From assembly GCA_002007465.1 (NCBI GenBank), contig LNAC01000232.1, positions 1,655,666 to 1,719,665 of the forward strand: 64,000 nucleotides of DNA, given 5' to 3'. Under the pieces are notes generated by a model. The model was not told the DNA's origin. It saw nothing but the letters and a program-made list of their open reading frames with translations, and ran no database searches. Positions 10,696 to 22,969 of this stretch are shown here, piece by piece (position 1 is the stretch's first letter; each line of letters begins with the position of its first letter). The DNA comes from Ailurus styani (Eukaryota > Chordata > Mammalia > Carnivora > Ailuridae). A program made the translations under genes and the position numbers.

Positions 10696-10839
10696 GAGCC
10701 AGGGGGAGAGGCAGAGGGAAAGGGAGAAGCAGACTCCCTGCTGAGCCAGGAGCCTGATGTGGGACTTGATCCCAGGACGCTGGAATCATGACCTGAGCCA
10801 AAGGCAGACGCTTAACTATCTGAGCCACCCAGGCACCCC
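10603..10839 (-). mobile_element. CAN-SINE, antisense, second insertion at the same target
   Basis: Older body with a long GA tract (10661-10690). Target AAGAAACAGACT at 10591-10602 and AAGAAAGAGACT at 10840-10851. Together with the preceding SINE three copies of one target alternate with two elements. Confidence 0.93.
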
Positions 10840-12789
10840 AAGAAAGAGACTCTTAACTATAGAGGACAACTGTTGCCATAGGGAAGGTAGGGGCTGGAGG
10901 GTGAAATAGGTGATAGGGATTAAGGAGGGCACTTGCTGTGATGAGCACTGGGTGTTGTATGGAAGTGTTGAATCACTATATTGTACACCTGAAACTAGTA
11001 TTACACTGTGTGTTAACTAACTGGAATTAAAATAAAAAGTTAAAGAAGTGAGACGGTCAAGTAGTTCTTCAAAGTGGTTATCCCAGAAGGAATAGTCATT
11101 TTAGTAATATTGCCAAATGTGTTTAAGTAAGGGAGCTGTTAATAGCTTCATGGTATTTTTTTCTTTGAAATCATTGCACTCCTTTAGTAAGTTTAAAGTA
11201 CCTTCAAAGTCAAAATTCTATGACAATAGAAAAAGAAGAGCCTTGGAATCATTATTGAGTCTGTTGGGTTATCATCAGTAACTCAGATAGAAATGGCAAC
11301 ATTGGGATGGTTTGATTATTAACATTTCACACCATGCATTTTAAGCTAGTGACAGAAAAGATGCTGAAAATATTGTGTAAATAGAGTCTATGAGGACATA
11401 GTTAATTTGAACATATTTTCACTTTCATCATTCCATTGGTTTGTCCTGGAAAGTATATGGGTGATTAAGAGGATTTCTGTTGATTAACAGTGGATGTATT
11501 TTGTGGAATCATTTGCTCATCCTCAGCAAGTGGTGATCTTATCGTCTATGATATTAAATGAGAATGAGCAGCAGAGAGAAAGTGCTTAAAAATAGCTGAG
11601 TAATTAAGATTCTTTATTTTCTTTAGACATTGAAAGAAGAGAAATTCTAACAGTAAGAATATAACTAGATTTATATGACCTTTGAATATTTTAGGTGTCA
11701 AGTATAGCTATCGTATTTTAGGGAAATCTTGAGTTAAATGAACCATGTAATATTTTAATATTAGCAAGGGTCCCTTGTCAAAGGTTGAAATTGTTGGGGG
11801 TTGACTTTAGGAGAGACAGTGTATTTTATTGTTTAAGAATATTTAGAGGTCTACTAAATCATACCATCTGCTAAGTGAAATATTAAAATGGAACAGTAGT
11901 ACTGTATATACTAAGGATTATTCAGAATGTATGTCTGTATGTAAGTCTTCATTTTACATTTGAAGTTTTAGGGCAACATGTTGTATCACACTGACTATAA
12001 ACTAACATTCAAATCTTAAATCAGAAAATATTATTAAGGAAAATTTTCCCATGACAGAAATACTCATTAATCCCTTGGTGATATGCCGCCCCCATTGTAT
12101 ATGAATAATCTCATTACAGTATAATTTCTGTATAATAAAAAATTCAGTTTTGTGTGCATATGTTGACATTTGACGTATGTTTATCCCAGCTATAGCCTTT
12201 ACAAAAGTTCACATATAGGGGCAAATAAAAAATGCTTTTATTTTGTATGTGTGAGGGGAAACACACATATCCCCCTGCTTATAAAACTGATTTATTGTTT
12301 ATTATAGAATATATAAATTATTTGGTAAGCATATAAATAAGAAAATATCACCCATAATCCTTGCCCTTGAAGATAATCATCATGTTGTTTTCTTTTAATC
12401 TAGAATGATATCCATTTGTCCTTGCATGTACACACATAGGCATGTGTGGGCAAATGTAGTTTAGTTTTAAAACACTTTCTATTCCATTTAAGTATAAAAT
12501 TATATGAAAATTAAAATTTCAATATTGTATAAAATACAGATAAGAGGAAATATTTTAAGTGTCCTCCTAGATATATTACCACTTTATTTAAACTAATACT
12601 TTTGAGTTTTAACTATGTCCTGTTCTCCAAATTCTATATTCGTCAATCACTTTCATTAATTTACGTTGCTCTTTGTTACTCATGGCAGTTGCTCACATGT
12701 TTGTAAATTGAACATAGTTTGAACTTGGTTTACCGTTCATGTAATTGAGCGGTTTGCCACCACTTTCCTCTCATGTAATTCTTAGCCAT

Positions 12790-13400
12790 TTCAGATTTAC
12801 AGTTCTCCAAAGGTGCTATGTTCTCTTAGGTATCTGTGTCTTTGCAAATTCTGTTCTCCCTACCCGGAGAACCCTACAGAAAACACCTATTCTCTCTAGC
12901 CCTTACCTCCCACATTTATCTACCTGGCTACTTAATAATCTCCAAGATTCAACTCAGGTAGTTTTACCTCTAGGAATAAAGATCCTCGCCGGTCTTTTCA
13001 CCCTACCCCTTAATTTTATCAAAACATCTGTACCCAGGGCATGCAAGAGATGCCTCTGTCATAGCACTGATACGCTATTTCAATGTCCCCTCACTAGACT
13101 TGAATTTCTTTTTTATTTTTTTTTTAAGATTTATTATTTAGTTGACAGAGAGAGATCACAAGTAGGCAGAGAAGCAGGCTCCCTGCTGAGCAGAGAGCAC
13201 GATGCGGGACTCGATCCCAGGACCCTGAGATCATGACCTGAGCCCAAGGCAGAGGCTCAACCCACTGAGCCACCCAGGCGCCCATAGACTTGAATTTCTT
13301 GAGAGTAGGACTGTGTTTTATTCATTTTATATTTACAGTGTCAAGTACAGTGTTTGATATAAAGTATGTAGTTTATAAATTTTTGCCAAACAAATGAATG
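12790..13400 (+). mobile_element. L2 LINE 3' end, split by a CAN-SINE
   Basis: L2 landmarks: CTCCAAGATTCAACTCAGGT, then CACTAGACTTGAATTTCTTGAG...GGACTGTGTT, and an ending like CAAACAAATGAATGG. Interrupted at 13111-13284. Much diverged. Confidence 0.7.
13111..13284 (-). mobile_element. CAN-SINE, antisense, internally shortened
   Basis: The 16-bp duplication TAGACTTGAATTTCTT lies at 13095-13110 and 13285-13300. The GGCAGGCAGAG part of the body is missing, a deletion of about 25-30 nt compared with its relatives. Confidence 0.95.
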
Positions 13401-14014
13401 GACTTAAATAATTTGAAGAAAACTATCAACATATATAGAGTAGGAGGAGAGAAAGCATTGAATTGCTGGTGGTACCTACACATACATACACACAACTGTT
13501 GTGTATTCAGAAAGAAGTCATGATAATTAAACATTCCAAAGACCACAGTACATTTACATGGAAAAAATGAAAACATGCTGAATCTAATTTATGGGCAGTC
13601 CTAAAGTTTTATACATTTGGCTTTCATACATCTCACACTATGATGATCCCCTCTGAATTAGATTTTGTGTGCTGAATTTGGACTCTTGTTGATGAACAAA
13701 CACACATTTCAAGCTATTAAATTAGTGGCAGTGCCAGCCAATCAACAGTTCAGTTTCAGTGATGTCAACATTTTTATCTTCACAGCAGTGTATATTTGTG
13801 CAATTATTTGACTATTTTATTGCATTTTACCCTTATTCTATGAAAGAATAGATACTGGGAAAATTAAAATGATGATAGTAGTGATAAACAAGAGTCTAGA
13901 GAAAAGATGGAATTCATTAAGCATACTGAAAGTGACCCTTTAGGCTTGATTAGTCACAGAATTAAAAGTACATGTGCAAAATGTTGGGAATATATTACTG
14001 AAGATCATTTCTTT

Positions 14015-14227
14015 TCTTTCTTTATTTTTTTAAAGATTTTATTTGTTTATTTCAGAGAGCTAGAGATATCGACAGAAATAGCGAAAGAGACAGCACGAGC
14101 AGGGAGGAGAGGGAGAAGCAGGCTCCCTGATGAGCAGGGAGCCTAATGCTTGGGGGATCCCAGGACCCTAGGGTCATGACCAGAGCTGAAGGCAGATGCT
14201 TAACCAGCTGAGCCACCCAGGCGCCCC
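14015..14227 (-). mobile_element. CAN-SINE, antisense, older type (first of a tandem pair)
   Basis: Poly(T)/CTTT tail at left, head GCCACCCAGGCGCCCC at right. GATCATTTCTTT lies on both sides (14003-14014, 14231-14242). Confidence 0.93.
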
Positions 14228-14239
14228 GATGATCATTTC

Positions 14240-14451
14240 TTTTTTCTTTTTCTTTTTCTTTTTTTTTTTTTTTAAGATTTTATTGATTTATTTGACAGAG
14301 AGAGAGAGAGATCACAAGTAGGCAGAGAGAGAGGAGGAAGCAGGCTCTCCACTGAGCAGGGAGCCCGATGCGGGCCTCCATCCCAGGACCCTGAGATCAT
14401 GACCTGAGCCAAAGGCAGCGGCTTTAACCCACTGAGCCACCCAGGCGCCCC
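14240..14451 (-). mobile_element. CAN-SINE, antisense, second insertion at the same site
   Basis: CGATGATCATTTC lies at 14227-14239 and 14452-14464. Younger body (ACAAGTAGGCAGAGAGAG) than its left neighbour, consistent with a later insertion into the right-hand target copy. Confidence 0.94.
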
Positions 14452-14852
14452 CGATGATCATTTCCTAAAAAGAAAGTATAATTACAGATTAAAAAAAACA
14501 TTTTAGCTAGCATTGTAATTTATTGTTCAGCTTCTACCCTTTCAACGTTTGTTTGTACGAATTTTACTAAGAAAAGGAGAGTTGAACTGAATTTGCTGCA
14601 TTTTACCTTATCCTGGAAGTAGTTTTCTTGGAGGAATCATTAGGACCGATTTCTCTCTCAAGATGCACACTTAGGTTATTTAAATACACTAATTATTTCA
14701 AGTTTTGCTGAGTATTTTGACATGTCTATTATGCTGGTAATGTTCATTTACAGGCTAATGTGCATCATCTTCCAATGTTTAGAGTAAACCAGAATATTTT
14801 ATTGTGAGACAATCAGATGTCCTTAAAAACTTTTTTCCTAATCATTCTTTTA

Positions 14853-14995
14853 AAAATTTTTTTATTAATTTTTATTTATTTATTTGAGAACAAGAACAAG
14901 AAAGAGCGAGCGAGCATGAGCAGGGTGAAGGGCAGAGGGAGAAGCAGACTCCCCACTCCTTGAGCAGGGAGCCAGATGCGGGGCTTCATCCCAGG
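14853..14995 (-). mobile_element. CAN-SINE, antisense, tRNA head missing
   Basis: The tail and body are present, but the element stops after GGGGCTTCATCCCAGG. The A-box/B-box head expected next is replaced by unrelated sequence, so it was truncated on insertion or later deleted. Confidence 0.88.
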
Positions 14996-16689
14996 TTGTT
15001 CTGAAAAGTTAAACTCTTCACTCAGTAAAGAGGGCTTAGGTTTTAAGTTAAATAATGTTGGATTTTCCCTAATTGCTTTAAATTCAACATGACCCCTAAT
15101 GGCTGCAGGGAGAGTGTACAGGTACCCCAAGGGGCCTGGGGTTGCGCCAGGGTTCACAGACTGGAAGAATGGAATTGATGAAAACTTTAAGGGTGATGAG
15201 AGCCTCTGTCCTTATCAGACAAATTCTTGCTGTGGGCAGTTAAGACTGACCTGTATCTTCTGAGATGCTATTACTTTCTTTATATTCCCAGATTACCTGC
15301 TTGTTACTCCCATCTTTGTGCTGAGTAGGGGCTGGAGTATCATAGGAGTTCTTTTTGTGCTATTCAGTAGTCATTGTTGGTGGTTTTGTGACTGCCACAG
15401 CCATTTGTACTGTCTTTCACTATTGTTCTGCTTTACGCTGTAGTGTTTTATTGTCTTGCTGTCCTTCCTTGTGTTAATTTCTAGACTTGGTATTTTATGT
15501 GGACTGTCAAGATGTACAGTCTTGGTAGATAGGCAACATTTAGGAAACTTCTTTGTCATTTTTCATGAAGAGAGAAACCCAGGTTATTTATGACAGCCTC
15601 ATTGGGGGAAAAATTCACTTGTTTAGCTGCATAGGCCTCTAAGAATTTTAATACTTTACTTTTGGGAAGTGATACCCCTGAGGGTTTTTTTGGTGGTTTT
15701 TTTTTTTTCCCTTAGAGTGATGTTGCTTAGCTTTGAGCTTTTCTATATTCTCTGGCCCAGTCCTCTGGAGACTAAGTCTGTTATATTTTGAAATAGTTAT
15801 TTGGGTCTAAGATGTAGTACATCATTATGAAACGGCTTGTTGCAGTGTACCTTCCCCTGCTGGGTTATCTGTCATCTGCCTTTTAAAGTTCTCAGGTGTA
15901 CTATTCAATTCCTCAAGACCTTTGTTGCAAACCTAGTATCTGTGTCTTGATATGAATTAAATTGGAATTCTGTGCCCTGTAAAACTGACATTAAGAAAGA
16001 ATATATGCATTTTTGTATATGATTCTTTAGCAAAAAGTTGAAATCTTAGCCTGATTTGGTCTAATTTTTTTTTTCTGTTAGAGGTCATAAACAGAAGGGA
16101 AAGAGTAGAGGGATAATACTCATTTTATGTTTGCATGTTTCGCACGTGCACACACCAATACATATAATGCACTACTTCAGACTAGTAAACACAAAGCTTT
16201 TGTATAACATGTGGAGTTTTATATTTGAAAAAAAGCACATGATTAATCAGTTTCACTAAAATACTAGTTGCTATTGTTCATTGCAGTTTCTACCCTTTGC
16301 ATGAGCCATGTTTTTAGGTGAATTCCTGTTTCTTTACTGGTAATAAAATATAAGGGAAATTTCTAGTAGATATTTGTATATTTCCCCTAGATTTTCAGAT
16401 TGGCAGGCCGTTATTTTTTTTTTAAGCATTTCAGTTGCAGCATAGTGCAGTCCTTTGGGGGGAATTGGTAAAATGAGGATAAAATGGGTACAGGATTCCA
16501 ACAGCTTGAAAATAATGCAGTATTTGACCAGAATCTCTTTTGTATTCCCTACTCTGGTTCTATTCCAGTAGTCCTGGAAATGTGCCTATGGACTATTTAC
16601 AGTGAGATTATAAAACTGAATCATGATTTTGGTGAATAGAAGCCAGAGCATGTGGCTCCAGCACCCCAGCTGGCAGTAAGCTCTCCCTA

Positions 16690-17170
16690 GGTTTATGAAT
16701 GTAGTTAGATGGCCCCCAACTGTTTACAAGACAGCAGAGGTGAAGTCTTTGATTGACAAGTCAGAAATGCATTATATCATTCTCTCTGCCAGTCTCTGGT
16801 TCATGCTGTTAAAAATGTCAGCCTCCAAGTTTGAATGGCAGCCTGAGGGCCTTAGAAGCTTTTTGTTTTCTGAGATGGAAACACAAATTGGATGTGTGCC
16901 TGAGCGCTTCATCCTGGGCTGTAATTTCATCTTTTAGCTAAGAACCACAAGGTACACGAGCAAAGCACCCTGTAAACAATAATACTGTGGGAAAAAAATA
17001 AACAAGGTCGTGTTTCTGGTACGTTGATCCGGTGGTGTCCTGACCTCTATCACGTTGAACATCTCCACTCTGATTGCTGTTCCCTTTGGCATTACAATGA
17101 GAGAAAGAGAGACTGACATAGGAGGAAAAGATTTAAAGTTGCAGTGTCGTTGCACATTCCTTGTATTGGC
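16690..17170. promoter_or_regulatory. Candidate conserved non-coding element
   Basis: A repeat-free block of balanced composition that keeps several CpGs (for example GTACACGAGCAAAG, ACGTTGATCCGGTGG, TATCACGTTGAAC), unlike the CpG-poor surroundings, and no sustained reading frame. Conservation is inferred from composition only. Confidence 0.35.
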
Positions 17171-19708
17171 TATGAAATATTGAACTGTCAGAATGTGACA
17201 CTTGGTTTTTTAAGCAACCTTTCTTGTTTGAGGTGTTTGCAGTTCATTCCTTTCTCCCCCATTTGTCTGCTCTCATTGATGGGGTTGGAGGTAGTTGCCT
17301 TAAATGCATGAGAAGGGACAATGTTAAAGAGAACTGGTGCTGATGGAGCCAAATAAACTTAACACTGGAACATAAGTGCAGGCTGTGAGGCATGAGCAAT
17401 AGGAGACAAGTCGGGTTAGTTCATTAATCTGGGGGTTTATGGAATACTCCGTTGTAAGGAAGAATCAGTTTAGGTCTCTGCTCTGTTTCTGTGGAAGCGG
17501 GAGGTTGGGAAAGCAGTGGTGGGTAAAGAGAAGAAGTGGATTAACATAGTTAAACTGATAGCCTACTATATAGATAACCTCCTATTTAACAGTATTGTCA
17601 GTCACATCAAAATTACCCCAGCTATGTTATTTATTGCTCTAATTATCCAGTGTCTTTGGGAAGTGGCTCATTATGAAAGACTCAAAATTTTAGCAAGAAA
17701 AAGAACTTTTTTAAATGTGCAAAATTCTTATTTATAGTACGGTTGATGAATAAGTCATATGAAGGAACCATTATGTTTGTATTAGTACAAACTTAATGGC
17801 ACATGAATAGAAAATCTTTATTGAAAAAGCCAAACCATAGATTCTTGGTAAATATTTTTCTAGTAGTAGAATGTGCTTTCTGTTGTTATTTGTTTTCAGT
17901 TGCAGTATATCTTAAAATGACAAATATTTTATATTTTTAAGATTTTTTTTCTTCCTAAGAAGACTGCTCTGTTGATAGTTGTCTGCTATTGTCTTAACCA
18001 ATTTTGGGGGCATGGACCTTACCAGTAAAGTTTTAAGTCAAAATGACCTTTGTAATTCTTTTGGAGAATGAACAAGTAGGAGTTTGTGTTGAAAGTAATT
18101 GAATTAACACTATTGATGGTTATTGTTGTTTTAACACTATTGATGTATTTAAAGGACAGCTGTTTAGCTTAGCTCTCATTCGCAAATGTGAACGACAGGA
18201 GAGCTAGTCTCATAAATACACAGTGAAATGCACTGGAAAAATGGTGGTAGTCATTTTTGACATTTTTTAATTCCCTCCTTTGAGGTCATGCTGGAAAGAG
18301 AAGAGATCATACTTGTAAGATAATGCCCTACTCCCTTGTACCTGGAGTTAGGTCCTCACTTAACAAAATACAGTGCAAGACCGAAGGGAGGAATACTGAG
18401 AATTAGTTAACTGTTGTTTTAAGTGTGGCTCTCTATTTTTAAAGCATAAATATTGATGTAGATTTGCATTTAAACTACGAGAACCCCGAGAACCCACTGT
18501 CTTGACTCAGTTGGGGCAGGGGAGTTAAAAAATGATTGTTAGAGAAATTGATTACTCATTGTCTGATTTCTTGAGGATGAGTAAAAACAAGCCATTCTTT
18601 TCAATCTTGGAAGAATAAGAGGTGTGGAAGTGCTTATCAAAGAATTAAGACCATAAATATGTACTTACATGAAGTCTCCTAAATCTTAACACATTGAAAC
18701 TGTACAAAATTTCTTCTTCTCTTGGTGTATTATTAATGCATCAGTTACTGTGAAAATGCCTGAGCCCATGGGCTTTTATGTAGCCACACCTCCATAATAA
18801 TAATTAACTTTATTACCTAAAGTCCAGGCTTGCCTTAAGAGCAAAAAATCAGTGTATTCATAGAACCTTAGAATTTCAGCATTAGGAGGGATATAAAAAG
18901 CCATTTTGTTGCATATAGACGTCCTTTATGAAATATTTGGCAGGGGGTCTTATAATCTCTGCTTGATCACTGCCAAGCCTAACTTGTTGAGGCATCTTGT
19001 TATCTTTATCACTGTTGATTATATAAGTGTTCTCTCAAGAAGGAGTCAAACTTTTTGTTCATTTAGTGTTTAGAATTCTGCCTTTCAGAGTAAAATAGAG
19101 TAATTGTTTTCATGTTCATATATTTATATGTTTGAAAATAGCTATCATGTTGCTTATATTTTCTGTTCTCAGGGTGAATATTCCTGGTTCTTTTAGTATT
19201 TCTTTGGAAAATAGCAGTATTCTTTCCTGCCATTTTTATAACCTTTTATTTTGGTGGAGGGTGTTATCATTGTGGTTGTCCTTCCTTGTGAATACATTCC
19301 ACCTTGACAGTGTCCTCATTACAATGTGGCAGGCATAACTAGAGGCAGTGCTGCAGAAGTGTGTAATAGTATAGTATACAGGGAAACATCTTGTTTTGAA
19401 CATAATTTGGATTATGTAATTTAATTACTGCAGCCTAAAACCAAAATCCTTCTTTGGTGTAGGGGATAGAAGAATCTCTAGGAACTTAGCTTGGGTTTGT
19501 TTCCTCACCTTTTCTTTGAAGCCAGAGAAGCATATGTAAGCACTTTGAAAAATGACATAATGTAGAGGCATATCTGGTACAGGTATTTTAAACCTAGCTT
19601 CAGTTCCTGAAGATGGTGAACATCTGCTTAGAGGTATTGTAGAGCTCCACAACGCACTAATTGAATTACTCTTTTCTGGAGTTGCCGACTGCACTAATTG
19701 AATTAGAA

Positions 19709-19710
<2 letters not shown>

Positions 19711-19751
<41 letters not shown>

Positions 19752-19780
19752 ACGCGCGCACGCGTGTATGTGTGTGTGTA
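19711..19780 (+). repeat. 70-bp alternating pyrimidine-purine tract, Z-DNA candidate
   Basis: (TG)n runs into GCGCACGCGCGCACGCG and back to (TG)n with no break in strict Y-R alternation. Several CpGs sit in the centre. Confidence 0.95.
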
Positions 19781-20901
19781 ACTGAGATAATTCCAGCCTT
19801 AATGGGAGGATCTGTGGGAGATATGACTGATGGTGTGTACTGTGCTGCTATCTAATGGCAGCCTATGGAACTACTACATGGTCTCCAGGGAAGAGAGAAT
19901 GCAGTCTTCTGGTCTGGTGTGACCTCAGTCTAACCCCATGCAGTTTAGTTCAAAAGGTCTCACGATGTATTTTTGTAATTCTAAATCTAAGAAGGAAGAA
20001 GGTGATTAATTTCTCCATTAAAAATTAAGATAGGTTTTATTAGGCACAAAAAATTTTTAAGAAGTATTAAGTTATAAATATTCAACTGAATTTAAAATTT
20101 CTAACCTCTAATGGGTGAAAACAAATACAAATGTACTGAGTTAATGGATCATATTCTTTCTTATTTTGCCTTTCATATGACACAGATGTAAAACAATTAC
20201 TTTTTCGAAATGTCTTAGTATCACAGAAAAGAAGAATGTAATAGGATTTGGGTTTTTAAATAAAATTTCTTTGTGGTTTTTAAAATACTGAGATCAGTCA
20301 ATATAGGAGTATTAACCAATTCTGCTATACATGAATATGCTTTATAAAATTTTTAATATTGTTACAGGAAAAACATTTTAATTATAGCAGTATCAGAGCA
20401 AGTTCTGCAAATCTCTATTGCTGTAGTTAATCATTTGAAATTTAACTTTACCACAAATTTGGGCAAGTTTGAAATTCTCAGAAGTGAAGTAGGTAATTCT
20501 CTTCCTTTTCTAAAAAAAGAATCTGTTAGTTATAATTAATGCTTTTTGTAAAACTTCATGGAGTATAATTCTGTACAACTTTAAAAGCAAACACAGTGAA
20601 GAGAACTTAGCATGAATTGTTGTTTTGATTCAGTTTAAGCATTCTAACTTGTAAAATAGCCCTTCACAGAAAAATACCTATGCGTAATCGCTTGATTTAT
20701 AGAATGTGTATGCATGCATGTAATACCCCTTCAGTAACAGAGAAGTGCTATCGGTTACCTTTCTGAGCATTTAAAATGATCTTTTAATTTTATTGTATGA
20801 AAGAAACATATAGAGTATTATAAAAGTTTTGATCTCTTCTATATGATCTTTATTATTAAATTTGTACGTTTGAAATAATCCAATATTTTGTAGGCAAGTT
20901 T

Positions 20902-21082
20902 TTTCTTTTTAAGATTTTATTTGTTTATTTATTAGAGAGAGCGCATGAGAGGGGAGAAGACCAGAGGGAGAAGCAGACTCCCCATGGGGCTGGGAGCTCA
21001 ATGCGGGACTCGATCCTGGGACTCCGGGATCATGACCTGAGCTGAAGGCAGTTGCTTAACCAACTGAGCCACCCAGGCGCCC
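20902..21082 (-). mobile_element. CAN-SINE, antisense, older type
   Basis: The 9-bp duplication GGCAAGTTT lies at 20893-20901 and 21083-21091. Older body (CAGAGGGAGAAGCAGACTCC). Confidence 0.94.
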
Positions 21083-21299
21083 GGCAAGTTTGTTTTTTAT
21101 TGTAGGATTGAGCTACTTAGGTTTTTTTGTGTAAATGGCTTTGATGAAAATGACTGAAATATCTGATATGTACTCTATAGGCTGTAAGGGCATTTTACTG
21201 ATTTAGAAAATTGTATATTGACATCACATAGATCTAAAGCTTTGCAAACAACATTGCCATTCACAATTAGCCACAATTCCGTTTAATTCATATGTAGAG

Positions 21300-21480
21300 T
21301 ACCTTCTGTATGTCAGGTACTGACACGCCAGTACGAAGTATTGGGCATAAATTAAGAGTCAGACCCTGTCCTCAAGGAGCTTACAGTTGTGTATTAGACA
21401 TTTATTGAGAACCTATGTACCGGACACTGTGCATATAATCTGGGAGGATGACTACTGTGAATAATCATTAGTTTAATGTA
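21300..21480. repeat. L2-like old repeat fragment
   Basis: CTTCTGTATGTCAGGTACTG, ACCCTGTCCTCAAGGAGCTT and TTATTGAGAACCTATGTACC belong to an old mammalian repeat usually classed with L2. Strongly diverged. Confidence 0.45.
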
Positions 21481-21711
21481 TTTTTCCCGTTCATTGAGCT
21501 AGACGTCTGGCTTAATAGCAGCCTAAGGAAGCTGTATACTCATGTTCATATCACATATAACTCATCTCAGCAAAAAGAGTGATACGTATATTTCAGACTA
21601 GTCTGTCTCTTAAATGGCTTTTCCTTATGCTTTTAGATACCTTCTAAGGGGGCAGTATTGTTTTCGGTAGTTTTAGTGTAGCTTAAAGAGATGGGTAATA
21701 TTTATTACAGT

Positions 21712-21723
21712 GCCTCCTGCTGG
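21712..21723 (-). promoter_or_regulatory. CTCF-like motif
   Basis: The minus strand reads CCAGCAGGAGGC followed by AC, matching 11 of 12 positions of the core CCASYAGRKGGC, in unique sequence. Occupancy unknown. Confidence 0.4.
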
Positions 21724-22969
21724 TAGATCATAGATTTTCAGTCCTTGACTCCAGAAATGGTAGTGCCCACTTGTGGTTTGGTAGGTAGTTCAGGACTTCT
21801 TCTAAGGCTCTAAATGGGAAAGAATCCATTGCATACAAGGTATAAAATGCTTCTTTAAACAGTCTATTTCTAGCACCTAAATTGTCCTGGGACCAGCCCT
21901 TGATAATAAAATTCATAGAAACCTGTTTTTCACAGAGTGTGGTAACTCCTTGCCTTAGTGCTGTAGTGTTAAAATTCACATTGGCCAGGTTGTTCTGTAA
22001 ATTAAACACTGACAGCTACCCTCAGGGGAACAGCCAATGTATTTATGATGATGTGCTGATTACACAAAATACACTGCAAGCAGAAAACAGCTGCAGAGAA
22101 CAAACCTCTTAAAAAGAATACAATTACAAATAGCACCCTCAGTATTTCTAGTGGTGAGTGTAGAATACAGCATGCTAATGCAGGTTTCTTACTTAGTCTG
22201 CCTGAAAACAAAAAATCTGAAGGAGATAAGTTAAATGACGGTTGATTGCATATGTGGTGCCAACATAGCTATAAACAAATTTTGTTTCTGAAGAGTATAG
22301 GTACAAATATCAGGTGTATAGTAGTCTCTTCCCCTCCCCCTCCTTTTTGCTAGTAGGTTTTATTACCGCTTTTCTCATATACAGTAGAACATAGCCTTGT
22401 GATAAGGATTCTGGACATTTGAAAGATATTACACAATGAATTGAGCAGGGGAATATTTAAATTGTGTTTTTAAAAATCCAGTAGAAACTTGATATGTTGG
22501 GGTTTAGATATCAACGTTTCATTTGAAGATACAGCTCTGTATTTTCATTGTTATTAGTGGCTTTGAAGATGTTTACGTTTGGAATTAATAAAAGAAGTCA
22601 TGTCTTTATATCTATGGTAAGGTCCTTTTGATTTCTTAGATTCTCTTTTTTCAAAAATACGGTGTTTGGGGACACTGGAATAGTTGGGTGATTGCATATT
22701 TTTAGGAGAATCATCTTTCAAGTATGTCCCCTTTCATCCCCGTGTGTTTCTGGTCACATGCAGACAGGTAAGAAGATGAGAAAAAATGTTAGTTTTCCTT
22801 GTTTGAGATTGTGTTACAGTTTAGGGTTAGTATCTATAAAATATTTCAGCTGCTGAACACGGTAGCTTCTGTTTAAATCAGTAGAAAATATGTTGATCTT
22901 CCAAGACATAAATTTACTCAAGCCAACTCTGAGGTATAGCAAGGGGGACATAGTGATTGGAAACAGTTC

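Larger units (their letters stand above)
10133..11049 (+). mobile_element. Carnivore L1 3' end, sense, interrupted by two SINEs
   Basis: 5'-truncated L1 carrying the end of ORF2 (CATCAACTGATGAATGGATA, ATTATGCTAAGTGAAATAAG) and the carnivore L1 3' UTR (GCACTGGGTGTTGTATGG, TTGTACACCTGAAACTA, GGAATTAAAATAAAAAG). Duplication GAGACAGTCAA at 10122-10132 and GAGACGGTCAA at 11050-11060. CAN-SINEs occupy 10400-10589 and 10603-10839. Confidence 0.88.

Noticed and set aside
12745..13236. 163-codon + strand ORF, the longest on this strand
   Set aside because: It crosses an L2 remnant and then an antisense CAN-SINE, so it is a chance fusion of repeats.
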